DNA from: Amphiura filiformis
Lineage: Eukaryota > Echinodermata > Ophiuroidea > Amphilepidida > Amphiuridae
Reading direction: 5' to 3'
Length of the DNA: 64,000 nucleotides
NCBI RefSeq assembly: GCF_039555335.1
Contig: NC_092628.1
Location: 97,406,536-97,470,535 of the forward strand
Shown here: positions 1 through 12,400 of the stretch, one piece after another
Layout of the letters: each line of letters begins with the position of its first letter
Numbering within the stretch: the stretch's first letter is position 1
The notes under the pieces: generated by a model
Database searches by the model: none
Seen by the model: the letters and a program-made list of their open reading frames with translations, nothing else
What the model was told of the DNA's origin: nothing
Position numbers and translations under genes: made by a program

Positions 1-309
1 TTACTATGAGTTTAATAACATGAACCAAGATAAAATTATTACTATAAAGAAGGTAATATGAAGAGAAAGAATAACTGATAAGATATATTAGCCCTTCATG
101 AGAGACTGGGATAAGATACCAATGTTGAATTTTACCACAAATATGTGCCAAAGGTGCAGAGATTCAGTGAGGAAAGGCAAGGGTTATTACACATGGCTTG
201 GTTAAGGCCAAGTTGGGTTGCAGCTCCCCTACTGTGAAAATAAGATCAGAGAAAAAAAATTTATTACCCCCTTTTACTGGCTAATCGAGGGTAAAATTTT
301 TCAAACTCT
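1..309. other. AT-rich sequence left of the Gypsy fossil
   Basis: No coding, RNA or clear repeat signal is visible here. The Gypsy coding remnant starts immediately to the right, and no LTR is recognisable. Confidence 0.3.
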
Positions 310-2245
310 TTAAGGATACGTCGACCTAATGGCATAATATTGAAGCATTCCAAGGAAAGACCGCAACTGGTGTACATTTTGAGGAGTAGGTGCTTCTACG
401 AATCCCTGAACCTTTTCAGGTGTAGCGGCGATTCCTCTGTCACTGATAATATGACCCAGATATTTCACTTGCGCTTGCATGAAATGACACTTTGCCTGCT
501 TTAGACGTATTCCATGTTCCTCCAATCGCGATAGTACAGCTTCCAACCGTTGTAAATGTTCCTCTTCCGACTTTCCCGAAATCAAAATATCATCAATGAA
601 ACACATGACTCCATCAAGTCCCTGTAGGATTTGTTCCATGGCGTTCTGGAATACACTAGGTGCACTGGCAACTCCAAATGCTAGCCTTGTATATTGGAAT
701 AACCCTCTATGTGTATTCACAGTTAAGTATTTCTTGGAGTCGGGGTCAAGCTGCATTTGCTGATATGCTTGTGACATGTCCAGGGTAGAGAAAATTTTTC
801 CTCCAGCGAGCGTTGCAAACATGTCCTGGGGATTAGGTAGTGGATATTTGTCCACTTCTATTTCACTATTTATTGTTACCTTATAGTCCCCACAAATCCT
901 CAGCGATTTATCTGCTTTGGGAATTACCACAATTGGTGCTGCCCATTCAGCATGCGCTACTGGCTCCAATATGCCTTCCTCCAACAAGCGATCAATCTCC
1001 TTTTCTACCGAATCGCTAAGTGAATATGGCACAGGTCGCGCTTTGTGAAACTTGGGACGAGCATTTGGCTTGACATGCAGTTTGGCTGTATGATGCTTCA
1101 TGGTTCCTAATCCCGGTTGGAACACAGCTTTATGTTTCTTTAACACTTCCTGCATACTTGATCGTGATGATGACACTGACGTTGCATATGTCGCAAAAAT
1201 CTCTTTCCAATTCAAGCGTATGACTTTGAGCCAATTTCTACCCAACACAGGGGGTTGACCAGTTACCCTAGCTACCACTATAAGGGTAATTTCACTATTT
1301 GCGAGCGATAAGTCACTGTCACTTCACCCTGACCGACAACAGGTAACCTGCCACCTCCATAGGTGGAGAAATTGCTTTCACATTTGCTCAGTTTAACATG
1401 TGAAAACTTTGCATTGAATACATCGTGCGGTATGATGGACATGGCTGCACCAGTATCAACTTCCATTGGAATAGCTTTTCCATCTATGTCCACAGTCACC
1501 ATTATAGGGTCTGAGCTGTTTGATCCAGGCAAATTGTGAATTCCAAGAGTGTGGAGATAGTTACAGGTTTCATGCATTTCAGTTCCATTATTATCTTCCA
1601 CCTCCTCCATGCTTTGCTCATCAACATAATTAGTTCCTGAAGTTTGTTTCTTTCTACATACTTTAGCCAAGTGTCCTACCTTTTTGCAATAGTTACACTT
1701 GTAAGTTTTATACTTGCAGACATTGGCATTGTGAGGTTCACCACAGCGATAACAGGTAGTTCCTTGATACTTTGGGTTACTGTTCATACTTGTTGGCGGT
1801 TTATGCTGACTCCGGGGTTGCTGTTGACCACGATTTCGGTTGAATCGCTTAGGTGTGGAATGTACTTTATTCACATTTCCACCCTTGTGGAGCATATCTG
1901 TGTCTTTCGATGCTGCTTCTGATGCTACAGCAATGTTAATTGCTTTTGAAGATCTAAGTCGCCTTCTGTCAAACATTTCCTCTGAATGTTTTCTGCACGA
2001 AGCCCACAAACAAGGCGATCACGAAGGGCTTGATTTAGAAAATCCCCAAATTCGCAAGTGGTTGAAAGTCGTCTTAGCTCTGCAACATACTCTCGGATTG
2101 ACTCTGTAGGCTGTTGATCCCGTTTGTAAAATTTAAAACGTTCAGCAATTCGTAGTGGTGCTGGTGCCAAGTGATCCGTTAACAATTTAACTAATTCATC
2201 AAATGTTTTGGTAGCTGGATCTGTTGGTGCTGTCAAACTCCTAAA
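310..2245 (-). mobile_element. Gypsy-like LTR retrotransposon fossil, gag-protease-RT portion
   Basis: Reading on the minus strand, right to left, there is a gag piece, then a nucleocapsid with paired CCHC zinc knuckles (around 1630-1760), then an aspartic protease with a VDTGA active-site motif (near 1450-1475), then a Ty3/Gypsy reverse transcriptase with the FIDD catalytic box (near 590-605). The integrase and RNase H parts and both LTRs are not seen, so only a portion remains. It is broken, with a few interruptions and truncation at both ends. It is moderately old: the domains are still easy to read. It lies upstream of exon 1 of the ankyrin-Roco gene, in opposite orientation. Confidence 0.9.
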
Positions 2246-2310
2246 TATGGAGTAAAAAATAAAATACATAAACAAATTGACATCACAAAACTTCAGAACC
2301 AAGTAAGATA
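2246..2310. repeat. partial copy of the CACAATCTGGTCC-type TIR repeat (interior only)
   Basis: The stretch from aatatggagtaaaaaat to atcacaaaactt matches the interior of the complete copies at 2969-3203 and 4182-9914. It directly abuts the gag end of the Gypsy fossil. Neither terminal inverted repeat is present. Confidence 0.6.
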
Positions 2311-2968
2311 GACAGGGGCGTCGCTAGACCAATATGATTCGGGGGTGTACAGCATGTTTGGCCGACGAAAATATTTTGAGAATTGTAGACCCAAATTTTT
2401 TTAGCCAGGACGGTGCTCAAGAATTTAAAAAGTGGTCATAACTCATACATCACAGATAAAGTTATACCTTTTTCTTCATCCTTAGGCAGTATCAATTAGC
2501 TAGCCACCTATCATCGGCCCATTATTTTAGATGGAGAGTTTGCTCCTGGGACAGGCAAAATTAATGCCTTTGACAGATGCTACATGTGTTGAGAAAGGCT
2601 ATTGACCTTTTTTTTTTTTGGACTATAGAAGTCGGATAAAGGTTTTAAAGGTCAAATTAGGGCAGGCAATATTTATTCAAATGATGGGCAACCCTCAATT
2701 TCTAGGTAAGACCATGTCCTTATGACAAGAGGAATGATATTTGGTGATATTTTAGCAGATTCAAATTTTGACCCCTGTATGTACTTTGACACACTCAAAA
2801 TTCCCATTGCTGACAGAAAGCCAGTAAATTATCTTCAAATAGCTGGTCTTGAGAAACAATATCCATCAAAACAAAATTTAAGGTACCTAAATAAGGTAAA
2901 TATGACCAGAAGCCAGACTTTGATGTTTTGTTGCTATTGTCATCCTCCATATAAATTGAAATATGTAA

Positions 2969-3203
2969 CACAATCTGGTCCATGGAGGCCAAGAGCTGCC
3001 AAGGTGGCAAATTTGAAATTGTGATAAAGGCAAAAATATGGAGTAAAAAACAATAAAATACACATCACAAAACTTCGTAACTTTCGAACTGCTACACCTT
3101 TGGTGTTTTCAGTATAATGATAGCCTAATGTTTGTATAAGGTGATAATTAAAGTAACTCAATTTTCAAAAATGCCTCCTTTGGCCTCCATGGACCAGATC
3201 GTG
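2969..3203. mobile_element. MITE with about 24 bp terminal inverted repeats, uninterrupted copy A
   Basis: The left end reads cacaatctggtccatggagg and the right end ends in cctccatggaccagatcgtg. These are inverted repeats with one mismatch over about 24 bp. The element is 235 bp with no coding capacity. It ends about 110 bp before the first recognised exon of the host gene. It serves as the uninterrupted reference for copy B at 4182-9914. Confidence 0.75.
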
Positions 3204-3314
3204 ATTATGAAATTTTGTATGATCTCTTATATGACTATAAAAGGGAAAAACCCTCGTGCATGCTTTTTATGTACATCTTGTTTCTTCCTTTTTCTTGTTG
3301 GCAAAATACCATAG

Positions 3315-3460
3315 ATAAAAGTTCCCTTAGATTACAAGATGATCTTCCAGAAGATGCCAGACAAGAAGAGATCAACTGGAAACTATGGGTGTTTGCTAAG
3401 CGAGGAAATCCGCACAAGGTGCAGGAATGTATTGATCTTGGAGCAGATGTGAATTACTGT
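3315..3460 (+). CDS. ANK-Roco gene, exon 1 of those visible (first ankyrin helix pair)
   Basis: A pyrimidine-rich tract ending in ccatag precedes it, and TGT|gtaagt ends it. It encodes an acidic leader and then the second half of an ankyrin repeat ending GADVNYC. Two bases complete a codon from an unseen upstream exon. The reading frame stays open upstream to an ATG at 3215, but that stretch looks intronic, so I do not use it as the start. Confidence 0.7.
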
Positions 3461-6400
3461 GTAAGTAGGGGCACCAGGTTGTTTTGTTTGTTGATTAAAT
3501 TTGTTTTTCAAAGGGAAAGTGAATTTTGATTGGGGGGGGGGGGCAAATGTCTAAACTATAAGGCTATTTTAATATTGCTATTTTAAAATTGCTAGCAGAG
3601 AGGGCCTACTGGTACAGTCTTTAAGTATAGACACATCACTTTATAGTATAGGGTTGTAGGCTTGATATAATTATACTGATAGTGCTATCTTGTTATATGA
3701 ATTGCTTATAGAGAGGCTCTACCGTACTTCACCAAGCTGTCCAGTCATTAAGTATAGACACTTGTCAAGTGTTGCTGCAAACAGGATTGGTAGATATCAA
3801 TGCTAGGACGCTAGTTAGGACACAGAAGGTAATTGATGATAATCTTAATGAAGGTTTTGTTGGTAATTGAAGAGGAGTGCCTAGACAGTTATAAAGTTGT
3901 AGGAGGTGGTTATTATGGGAGGGGTCCTTAGGTTGAATACAGTACATATTGTACATGGCAACTTGGTATGTACTAATGGCCTGTGTAATAATTATGTGTA
4001 CCAGGGAGGTATGAATTCTCAAAATTATCTGCCAAAATCACTTGGCCCTCCCTTTGAATTTTGAAAATATCTGTGGCTCCCCTTTTGATGTGCCAACAAA
4101 TCTTTGGCCCCTTTACTCATGCCAGATTTAAAATTGTGTAATCATCATGTGTGGCAAGCAGGAAACTTTGCATATCTGTGACACAATCTGGTCCATGGAG
4201 GTCAAATTGAGATAGAGGCAAAAATATGGAGTAAAAAATAAAATACATAAACAAATTGACATCACAAAACTCCATAACTTAAAAACCAAGTATGATCACT
4301 ATGAAATTTTTACACTGAAAATCACACTGATATCTGTAATGAGCACTGAAAATTTAACACAATGAACAGCACCACTGAAAATAACTCGAAATAGTTCTTT
4401 TGTTATTCTGTATGCAAATAACCATTAATTGTCCAACCACACTGAAAAAATGGACTGAAACTCCTCTGAAAATCATTGGCCAGTCATTAATCCCACTGAA
4501 ATGAATTTAATCCCACTGAAATGGATTTAATCACACTGAAATAAGCTGGCCTGTTCCATTGTTATGGAAATTAGTGCCCTAGATCATTGCTCATTATAGC
4601 AGACAATAACCACTTGATATACCACTGAAAAATACACTGAAATACCACTGAAAACAATTTCAGTCTAACAATTTCTTTTGTTCTGATGATTTTCAGTGTT
4701 ACCCTGTCATTTTCAGTGTGTTTTTCAGTGTAAAAATTTCATAGTGGATAGACCTTTAGTATATGATAGCCTAATGGTATTGTATAAATTGTATAAGGTA
4801 ATAATAAGTTCTAATCTTTTTACTTCTTGTTTACTACCTGCACGTATGAACTTACACTACTGTATAAGAAGTCAATTTGGCAAAGATTGCCTGGACATAG
4901 TGAGAAAACTGCAACGTGCATCGCTTAAAATAGCACGATACCGGAACCATCTACGGTTTAATCTGAACTGTTTCAATACTCATATTACACCTAAGAGCCT
5001 ACGTTTGTCATCTGCCATAAAAGGATACGTAGCCAATAATATTCTAAGGAAAGCAGAACGATCGCTTGTAAATGAACGCATCCGCCAAACCAACTTTACT
5101 CTGGATATATTGCATGAACAACACCAAGATTGCCTTGTTGAATTAAGCGGTCGTCTACCCGAGGAGATCGTTAATAGGGTAATTGAGTTTACAAAGTCGT
5201 CACAGTTACATGAACATGAACAGTCAAAAGCTAGACAGGTAAACAAATTTCGCAATTTGAAAAATCCGCCCCAACAGGAAAATCGCAAGGGAATTAATGG
5301 CAACTGGAGAGACCGCGATGGAAACACTGTGACTGATTCCAACAAGGACAAGTGGGTAATCAATTCTTCATCTCGCGATTTGAGCCAGGACGAAAGATCA
5401 TTACTTGAAAAGGGATTGAATTTTGCTGTTTCACCCACTCGAGCTACCTGTTCATGATTATATAGCGGCTTGTGAATCTGCCTGTAAACAACTTGGTGAT
5501 GGGGATGCAGATGAACCAAGGGGGTGACACTAAATTCACGGTTGTTCTATTAGCAACGCAAAACCTATGAAAAATTCCGCTGGTTTACTAGCTAGAAAGT
5601 GAGGCCAGTTATCGATCCGTTATGAATAATTCATGTTCGACCCCTTGGATCATGTTAATTGATATTGGCAAATAACAACGTTGTTAGTTTTGCGAACTTT
5701 GCCTGTTCAATGAGAGTATAGCGCGCTCCCAATACATCTGGGCACAAACAAGGCGAAAACGATCCAGTTTAATGAAATGGCGGACGGGTATTCCCATCAG
5801 GCACCAGTGATATGTTTTTCAAAGAAAGTCTACTAATTTGATATGAAATGACATGTTGCAATAGCAAAGTCAAAATTAGGCCTTGCTGTCAATAATATGA
5901 AGGAAATATGTGACAAAGTCAAGGTGTGAAATACAAGTAGTATTTAAGCTATAATAACCTTTGATACCCGACCTGACCTTCAATCATGGCGGCTTATTCG
6001 TCTTATGTATTTCTATTATGCTCTCAAGTAAAATAAAATACCACTCTGCACTAAGCAGACAGAATGTTACTTGGCTCCTAGCATGAATTATTGATTTTAT
6101 ACGGAGGTAAACAAATGCACAGTGTATGTGCAAGCCGTGCATCAATACTCCAAATATTTACGGTAAATCTGAATAGTGGTCACATATGACATATCATGTG
6201 TTCGGGAAATCACGTGGCAACATTTTAAGATTTCAGGCTTGTTTACTAGTTAATTGCCATGTGTACGCTTTATTATTTATCTTTGTTAATTTACATATAT
6301 TTTAAATGCTGATAAATCGTGGTTGGCTGCCCATGATATCCGTTAAATTCAATGTTTTATGAATATAATTCTACCACGCAGAGGAGGTCACGCAGCAGAA

Positions 6401-9400
6401 TTTCACTTCAAAGTTTATACATTTAATATATTTAATATGATAATAATTTTTTGTTATAACCAACTGGTACACGAAATATACTAGCTTATTACATATACAG
6501 AAAGGTGATTATCAGCCTCCACTCAGCAAATTGACATGCCCGGCATGCAGCCATTCTCCGCCTGGATAACATGACTGTCGCCTCAATACGCCTGGGCGCA
6601 AATTTAAATAACAATACGCTATTTACATATCAATTCGGCCTCATGCTAATTAATGCTGCCCCATCCAGGAGTTCATCTATGGATGAACTTCGAGGTAAGG
6701 TCACTCATATTATCAAAACAGCCAAGTTGCCAGAGAGTAATTTACCTAAAGAGGAGAGAAAAGCACTTGAGAACTTAAGAAAGGATAACACCATTATAGT
6801 GCTCCCCGCTGATAAAGGTCGCGCTTGTTGTGTCATTGATCGCACAGATTATGAATCAAAAGTGGACAAATTACTTAGCGATGATAATAACACCTATGAA
6901 AGACTATGCAAGGATCCTACTGAGAAATACAAAAAAGGAGCTTTCACCCTGGACCAAATAAAGCACATTAGAAATGTACTTTATCTGTACTTTATGGGTA
7001 CTTTAACTGTACTTTCTGGGTAATTAGTACATATAAACTGTACTTTAAATGTGCTTATTTTTCATATCCTGGAAAAACTGTGTACTTTAAAGGTACTTTA
7101 AATGTGACTTTAATTATACTTTATGAATATTTTGATAAATATGGGAAATTGTTGGTGCTTTAACTATACTTTATTTGGACTTAGTTCTTTCCCAGTGTCA
7201 GTGAGTATACTTTAATTGTGCTTATTTTGGACTTAACCAAATTTTGAACATCAGTGTGTACTTTAAATATAGGCCTACTTTATCAGTACTTTATGTATAC
7301 TTTACCTGGATTGGTTTTCCCCGGTGGTATTGTCAGCAATGTAAGAGTACTTAAAATGTGCTTTTCAGTGTACTTTAAATGTACTTTATTGTGGACATCA
7401 TGGATATATATGATGTTTACAAGTCACATGACTACATTCTTCTAGATTTGAAAAATACCAACGGCCATCTTGTGCTAAGGTTGTATAATGCAATGGATGT
7501 ATAAAACTGTTAATGGACTTACAAATAATGGACTTACAAATACAGGCTTGATTACAGGAGATAGTTACTGGTAATGTATGCTTGCATGTGAACATAATTG
7601 TGTTACCAATACTTTGACAAGCTCCATAAATGTGGTAAGCTTATAATTATAAGTAAGCTTATAATTATAAGCTTACTGTATGCTTCAGTATGCTTTAAAT
7701 GTACTTTTCTAGTCATTGTGCTTTATTTGTACTTTAAAGGTACTTTATCGTCGCTCCAAATGTCGCACATTGAATGTTGTTTAGAAAGCATATTTAAAGC
7801 ACAGTGCTTTAAATATGCTTGTTTGGTATAAAGTACAATTAAAGTACAGTACTTTAAATGTGCTTTTTCAGTATGCTTTAAATGTACTTTTCTGGTCATT
7901 GTGCTTTATTTGTACTTTAAAGGTACTTTATCGTCGTTCCAAATGTCGCACATTGGGATGTTGTTTAGAAAGCATATTTAAAGCACAGTGCTTTAAATAT
8001 GCTTGTTTGGTATAAAGTACAATTAAAGTACAGTACTTTAAATGTGCTTTTTTCAGTATGCTTTAAATGTACTTTTCTGGTCATTGTGCTTTATTTGTAC
8101 TTTAAAGGTACTTTATCGTCGTTCCAAATGTCGCACATTGGAATGTTGTTTAGAAAGCATATTTAAAGTACAGTGCTTTAAATATGCTTGTTTTGGTCCA
8201 GGGCAGTGATTCTTAATGATCTCAAGTCTTGTGGGGCCATTGATTTTGCGTTAAAAGAAAGATTGTTTCCAACAGAGTGTGATGTGCCCAAGATATATGG
8301 CTTGCCCAAAGTGCACAAAACTGGTGTTCCGCTAAGACCCATCGTTTCCAGCATTGGGTCAGTTAGTTACAACTCCTCGAGATTCTTGGCTGACATTCTT
8401 AGTTCAGTTATTGGAAAAACACCTCACCACATTAAAGACACTAAGTAATTTGTGGATTTTGTGAGCGACCTCAATATTGCCCTGGATGAATTGATTGTTT
8501 CTTACGATGTCACTGCATTGTTTACCAGTGCATGTACCTGTAGACAACGCTATTGAAACAATTTGCGTGCACCTAGAGGAGGATACTTCGTGGACAATCA
8601 GGACATATCTTAACGCCGAGCAAGTGCTTTGACTGTTAAAGTTTTGTCTGAATACAACTTATTTTGTTTTATGCGGACAATTCTTCAAACAAAAACATGG
8701 CGCCGCCATGGGTGGTCCTGTTTCCCCAACAACATGCAATCTTTTTATGGAACAGTTTGAAAGCTTAGCCCTTGAATCTGCACCACATCCGCCCAGAGTG
8801 TGGCTTCGCTACGTGGACGACACGTTCGTAGTTATTAAACGGGAGCATTTCAGCGAATTCACAGAGCATATCAACCCGCAAAGTGATCACATAAAGTTCA
8901 CATGTGAAGCAGAGGCGGATGGACAGCTTCCTTTCTTAGATACTTTGGTCAAGCGTTCCGAGGACGGTTCTTTACGGGTCAGTGTGTATCGCAAACCTCA
9001 ATTTTGACAGCCACCATCTGCTAGAGCATAAGTTGAGCGTAATCAGGACTTTGTTCCACCGGGCGGATTTCGCAGTTACAGACCCATTAGACAGAGAGAA
9101 AGAAATCTTGCATGTGCAGTCTGCGCTCCAGAATTGTGGATACGAGCGTTGGACATTTCACAAAGCTCACAAACCGAAAAAACAAACAGATAACTCTTCT
9201 GCGGCGAATGCTAACACCAAATGCAAGGCTAATATCAACTTGCCATATGTCAAGGGAACCAGTGAGAAACTTCGCCGTGTGTTTCAGCAGTATGGGGTTT
9301 TTGCCACCTTTAGACCCCTCACCACGCTGCGAAAGAATCTGGTAGCACCTAAGGACCGTACTGAAAAAGAAGATCAAACAGGAGTTATATACCACATTCC

Positions 9401-12400
9401 ATGCACGGATTGTAACTCTGTTTACATTGGTGAAACCGGAAGGAAACTCAAGTTCAGACTTCAGGAGCATAAATCAGTTGCTCCAAGTGCCAATTCTCCT
9501 GTATCTGCTCATACCAAGTCCGGTCATAATATTGACTGGGACGGAGTTACCATTTTGGAAAAGGACAGCAGGAATGATACAAGGAAAATATGTGAAGCGA
9601 TCCACATTAGGAGAGACCCGCAGCCCAAAATCAACACCTCGGTACGAACTCCAGTACGAATCTCCAGTTTACAACAGCTTGCTGAAATCAGTTAAACCAA
9701 CTGGCAACTTTAGTAGAAGATCTTCTAGAAACACTGATCTCAGCAGCATCTCACACACCATCACCCACTGAGGAAGGAACCAGTTGGTTCTGAAATATTT
9801 GGGAAAATAACCTGGTGAGTGCAGTTGAAAGTTTTAATCTTTTTACTTCTTGTGATAATTATAGTAACTCAATTTTCAAAAATGTCTCCTTTGGCCTCTA
9901 TGGACCAGATTATGTCACATGTGAATGTTTTTCTACCCCTTTTGAAAAAGTGCCTCTAAAAAAAAAAAAAAAAAGCCAAAAAAAACCAACATGTTCTATT
10001 AAAAAAGTATTTGTAAATTGAGAGCAAACCCATTGTTTGTTTGCTTTTTGTTTGTTTGTTTTTGTTTTTTGTTTTGTTTTTGTTCTTGTGTTTGCTTTGT
10101 TGCATAAATGATCTCGAATGGATCATGCTAGCATTGGATTGCAGAAGGCGTTTGTTTGAAAAAGAAACAGTCATCAGAAAAGATGAGAAAAGAATTAACA
10201 GAATTTGCAATTACTTTTTATATCAAAATGTGGCAGAGCTGTGATTCAAACCCAGGACCTACTGTAACAGGTCTACATATTATATGCATCTGAAAAGCAT
10301 TGCACATTGCCTAATATTTGAGTAATTATTTTGTAAATACTGTATGTATGAAGCAAACACTTCTTTTTGCATTGTTTTCAAAGGGTTTGGAAGAAGAAAC
10401 AGCCTTCTTAGTGGCACTCAGGATACCCGGTGCACAAAGTCATGCTATCTGGAATTTATGCAAACTCCTTATTGAAAATGGAGCTGATGTTCACATAGTA
10501 AGTTATTGCTTTTCATAAACATATATAGATCTAAAAATATACAAATTGCGAAATAATTTAGTGTACATTCACACTTGAGATACAAATAGAAAAATACAAA
10601 AATAGCGGCCAAATATAATCCTCCTGTTTTGTTCGTTGGCATCGTAAGTTTGTTTTTGATAGGGCTGTTATCGACAAGGCTGTTTTCGGCAATATTGTTG
10701 ACAAAGCAATTTTCCAGATTTTCGACAAGCATGTAACAATTGTCGACAAAAAAGCTAGTCACTAAGATATTAGAGGTTAAGGGAAGGGGTATGAACGTTT
10801 GGACAGTATTTATTGTAGGACATGAGAGTACATCAGACATATCGAATTGCATTCTGAATACTGAAGAATGTCCTTCTGATATCAAATAATTTTGATTTTT
10901 GAAATTGTAATGGAATACACATTTTATGGCAAATCATTAAAAATTGATATTTTGATATTTAACAATACTAAAGTAAACTTTATAAATCTGATCGATTTAT
11001 ACTTACAGTGTATGTAGGTGGGATGAAAAGCCGACGATCAATTGAAAATTTTGACCTTTTCAATTGATCGTCGGCTTTTTCTCCCAGCTACATACACTTT
11101 AAGAATATGTCATTAGATTTATAAAATTTACTTCGAGGACTGTTATATATCAAAAATTTGACAAATATCAAATTTTAATAATTTGTGATAAAATTTGTAT
11201 TATATCATGAATTTCAAAAAATGAAAATTATTTGATATCAGAAAGACATGCTTCGTATTCAGAATGCAATTCGATACGTCTGAGGTGCTCTCATGTCCCA
11301 CAAAAAATACTGTTGAAGACGCCATAAACACTCATTCTAGATCCCTTAAGCTTAAGATATGCTTAACATCACCATTATTTACCATAAAATAAATGCATCT
11401 GTCTTCTATTTCATTTGTACATCCGTAAATGTTGCAGATTATCTTTCCATTACAATCCCAATATTCTGATGATGCATATATGTATATAGTAATATTTCTG
11501 TGTAAATAACCGATGCATAGTGTGTTATCTGAACTTAATATTTTTACTTTGTTGATATATTACAACTTGTCAACATCTTGTCGGATCTTGAGATTTGACG
11601 GTTGTCGACAATGAAAATTGGACTGGACAACAGTTTTTGATGGCTTTTGCTCCTCAAGACCACCAATTTGAATATTTACTGCACTGTAACCTTGTTAATA
11701 AAAAACTGTTAGGGCCTCAGATATTAGTTTGTGTTCACAGGAATTTGTGTTAGGTCATTATAATCAGGGCATAGGCAATTTTCTTGGTCAGACTGGGGGC
11801 AAAATAAAAAATTTTGGGGCAAAGACGAAAAATATTCCTGAATGCATCAATCATTTTGACCCAGTATTATCAGTGGGATATAATACATATAGAGGCCGTC
11901 AGCCTTTCGCCATCTTGTGGGTACAAACGATACGCGGGATTCTGCGTCGGACACTACGCGCAGGGCGCAGCTTGCCACGCAGCTGTTATCACACATCACC
12001 ACGGTGATTTTGCTGTTCACGCATGGAGATTGAACGACGATCGCAGCCTGTACCCACAAGATGGCGGCACATGACGTCACGCTAACGGCCTCTATACTGT
12101 TTTTTAGAGATACAGTACCTGTAAAGTCTGAGCTTCCAAAAATTATTTACTTTTTTAAGTACACGCTGTTCTAGTTTATTTAAAATGGGCTTTATTGGGA
12201 CAATGTGCATGCATAGCATGCAAACTTTTGGTATTTTACAATATATCGGCGCATGATTTGAGTGAATTATTGGTGGAAAACAGGCTCCTTGCCCCTTTTC
12301 TTTTCCTTTGCCTTGCCGATTTTCACTTTCATATTTAGTCATGGGACACTCTTCTCTTTCACACAATGTTATTCAATAATTCATATTCATAAGTGGCTTT

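Larger units (their letters stand above)
4806..9851 (+). mobile_element. Penelope-like retroelement with internal insertions
   Basis: The N-terminal region (about 4830-5515), the RT core with an AMGGPVSP box and YVDD catalytic motif (about 8200-9010) and the GIY-YIG endonuclease (about 9380-9470, GVIYHIPC then VYIGETGRK) are in order. A shared stretch, taatctttttacttcttg, at both ends is consistent with the terminal repeats of this class. The flanks gtaataat and gtgataat are an imperfect 8 bp target duplication. The element is broken by several interruptions and by two insertions (5516-6681 and 6947-8203). Confidence 0.85.
4182..9914. mobile_element. Copy B of the CACAATCTGGTCC TIR element, blown apart by nested insertions
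   Basis: The left TIR (acacaatctggtccatggag) is at 4181-4200 and the right TIR (ctatggaccagattatg) at 9898-9914. Removing a CACTA-type element (4297-4746) and a Penelope element (4806-9851) leaves a copy collinear with the intact element at 2969-3203. It lies wholly inside intron 2 of the ANK-Roco gene. Confidence 0.7.

Noticed and set aside
2722-3024. 100-codon ORF upstream of exon 1
   Set aside because: It runs through the terminal repeat of a MITE, lacks splice signals and has no recognisable domain.
3215-3314. N-terminal extension of exon 1 from the ATG at 3215
   Set aside because: The stretch is T-rich, gives an unlikely hydrophobic peptide and ends in a typical 3' splice site; an upstream exon is more likely.
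4696-5457. A separate host gene
   Set aside because: The sequence is the N-terminal region of the Penelope element.
7254-8015. Cys- and Phe-rich ORFs with repeated FKCT-like motifs
   Set aside because: They are translations of the tactttaaatgt tandem repeats.
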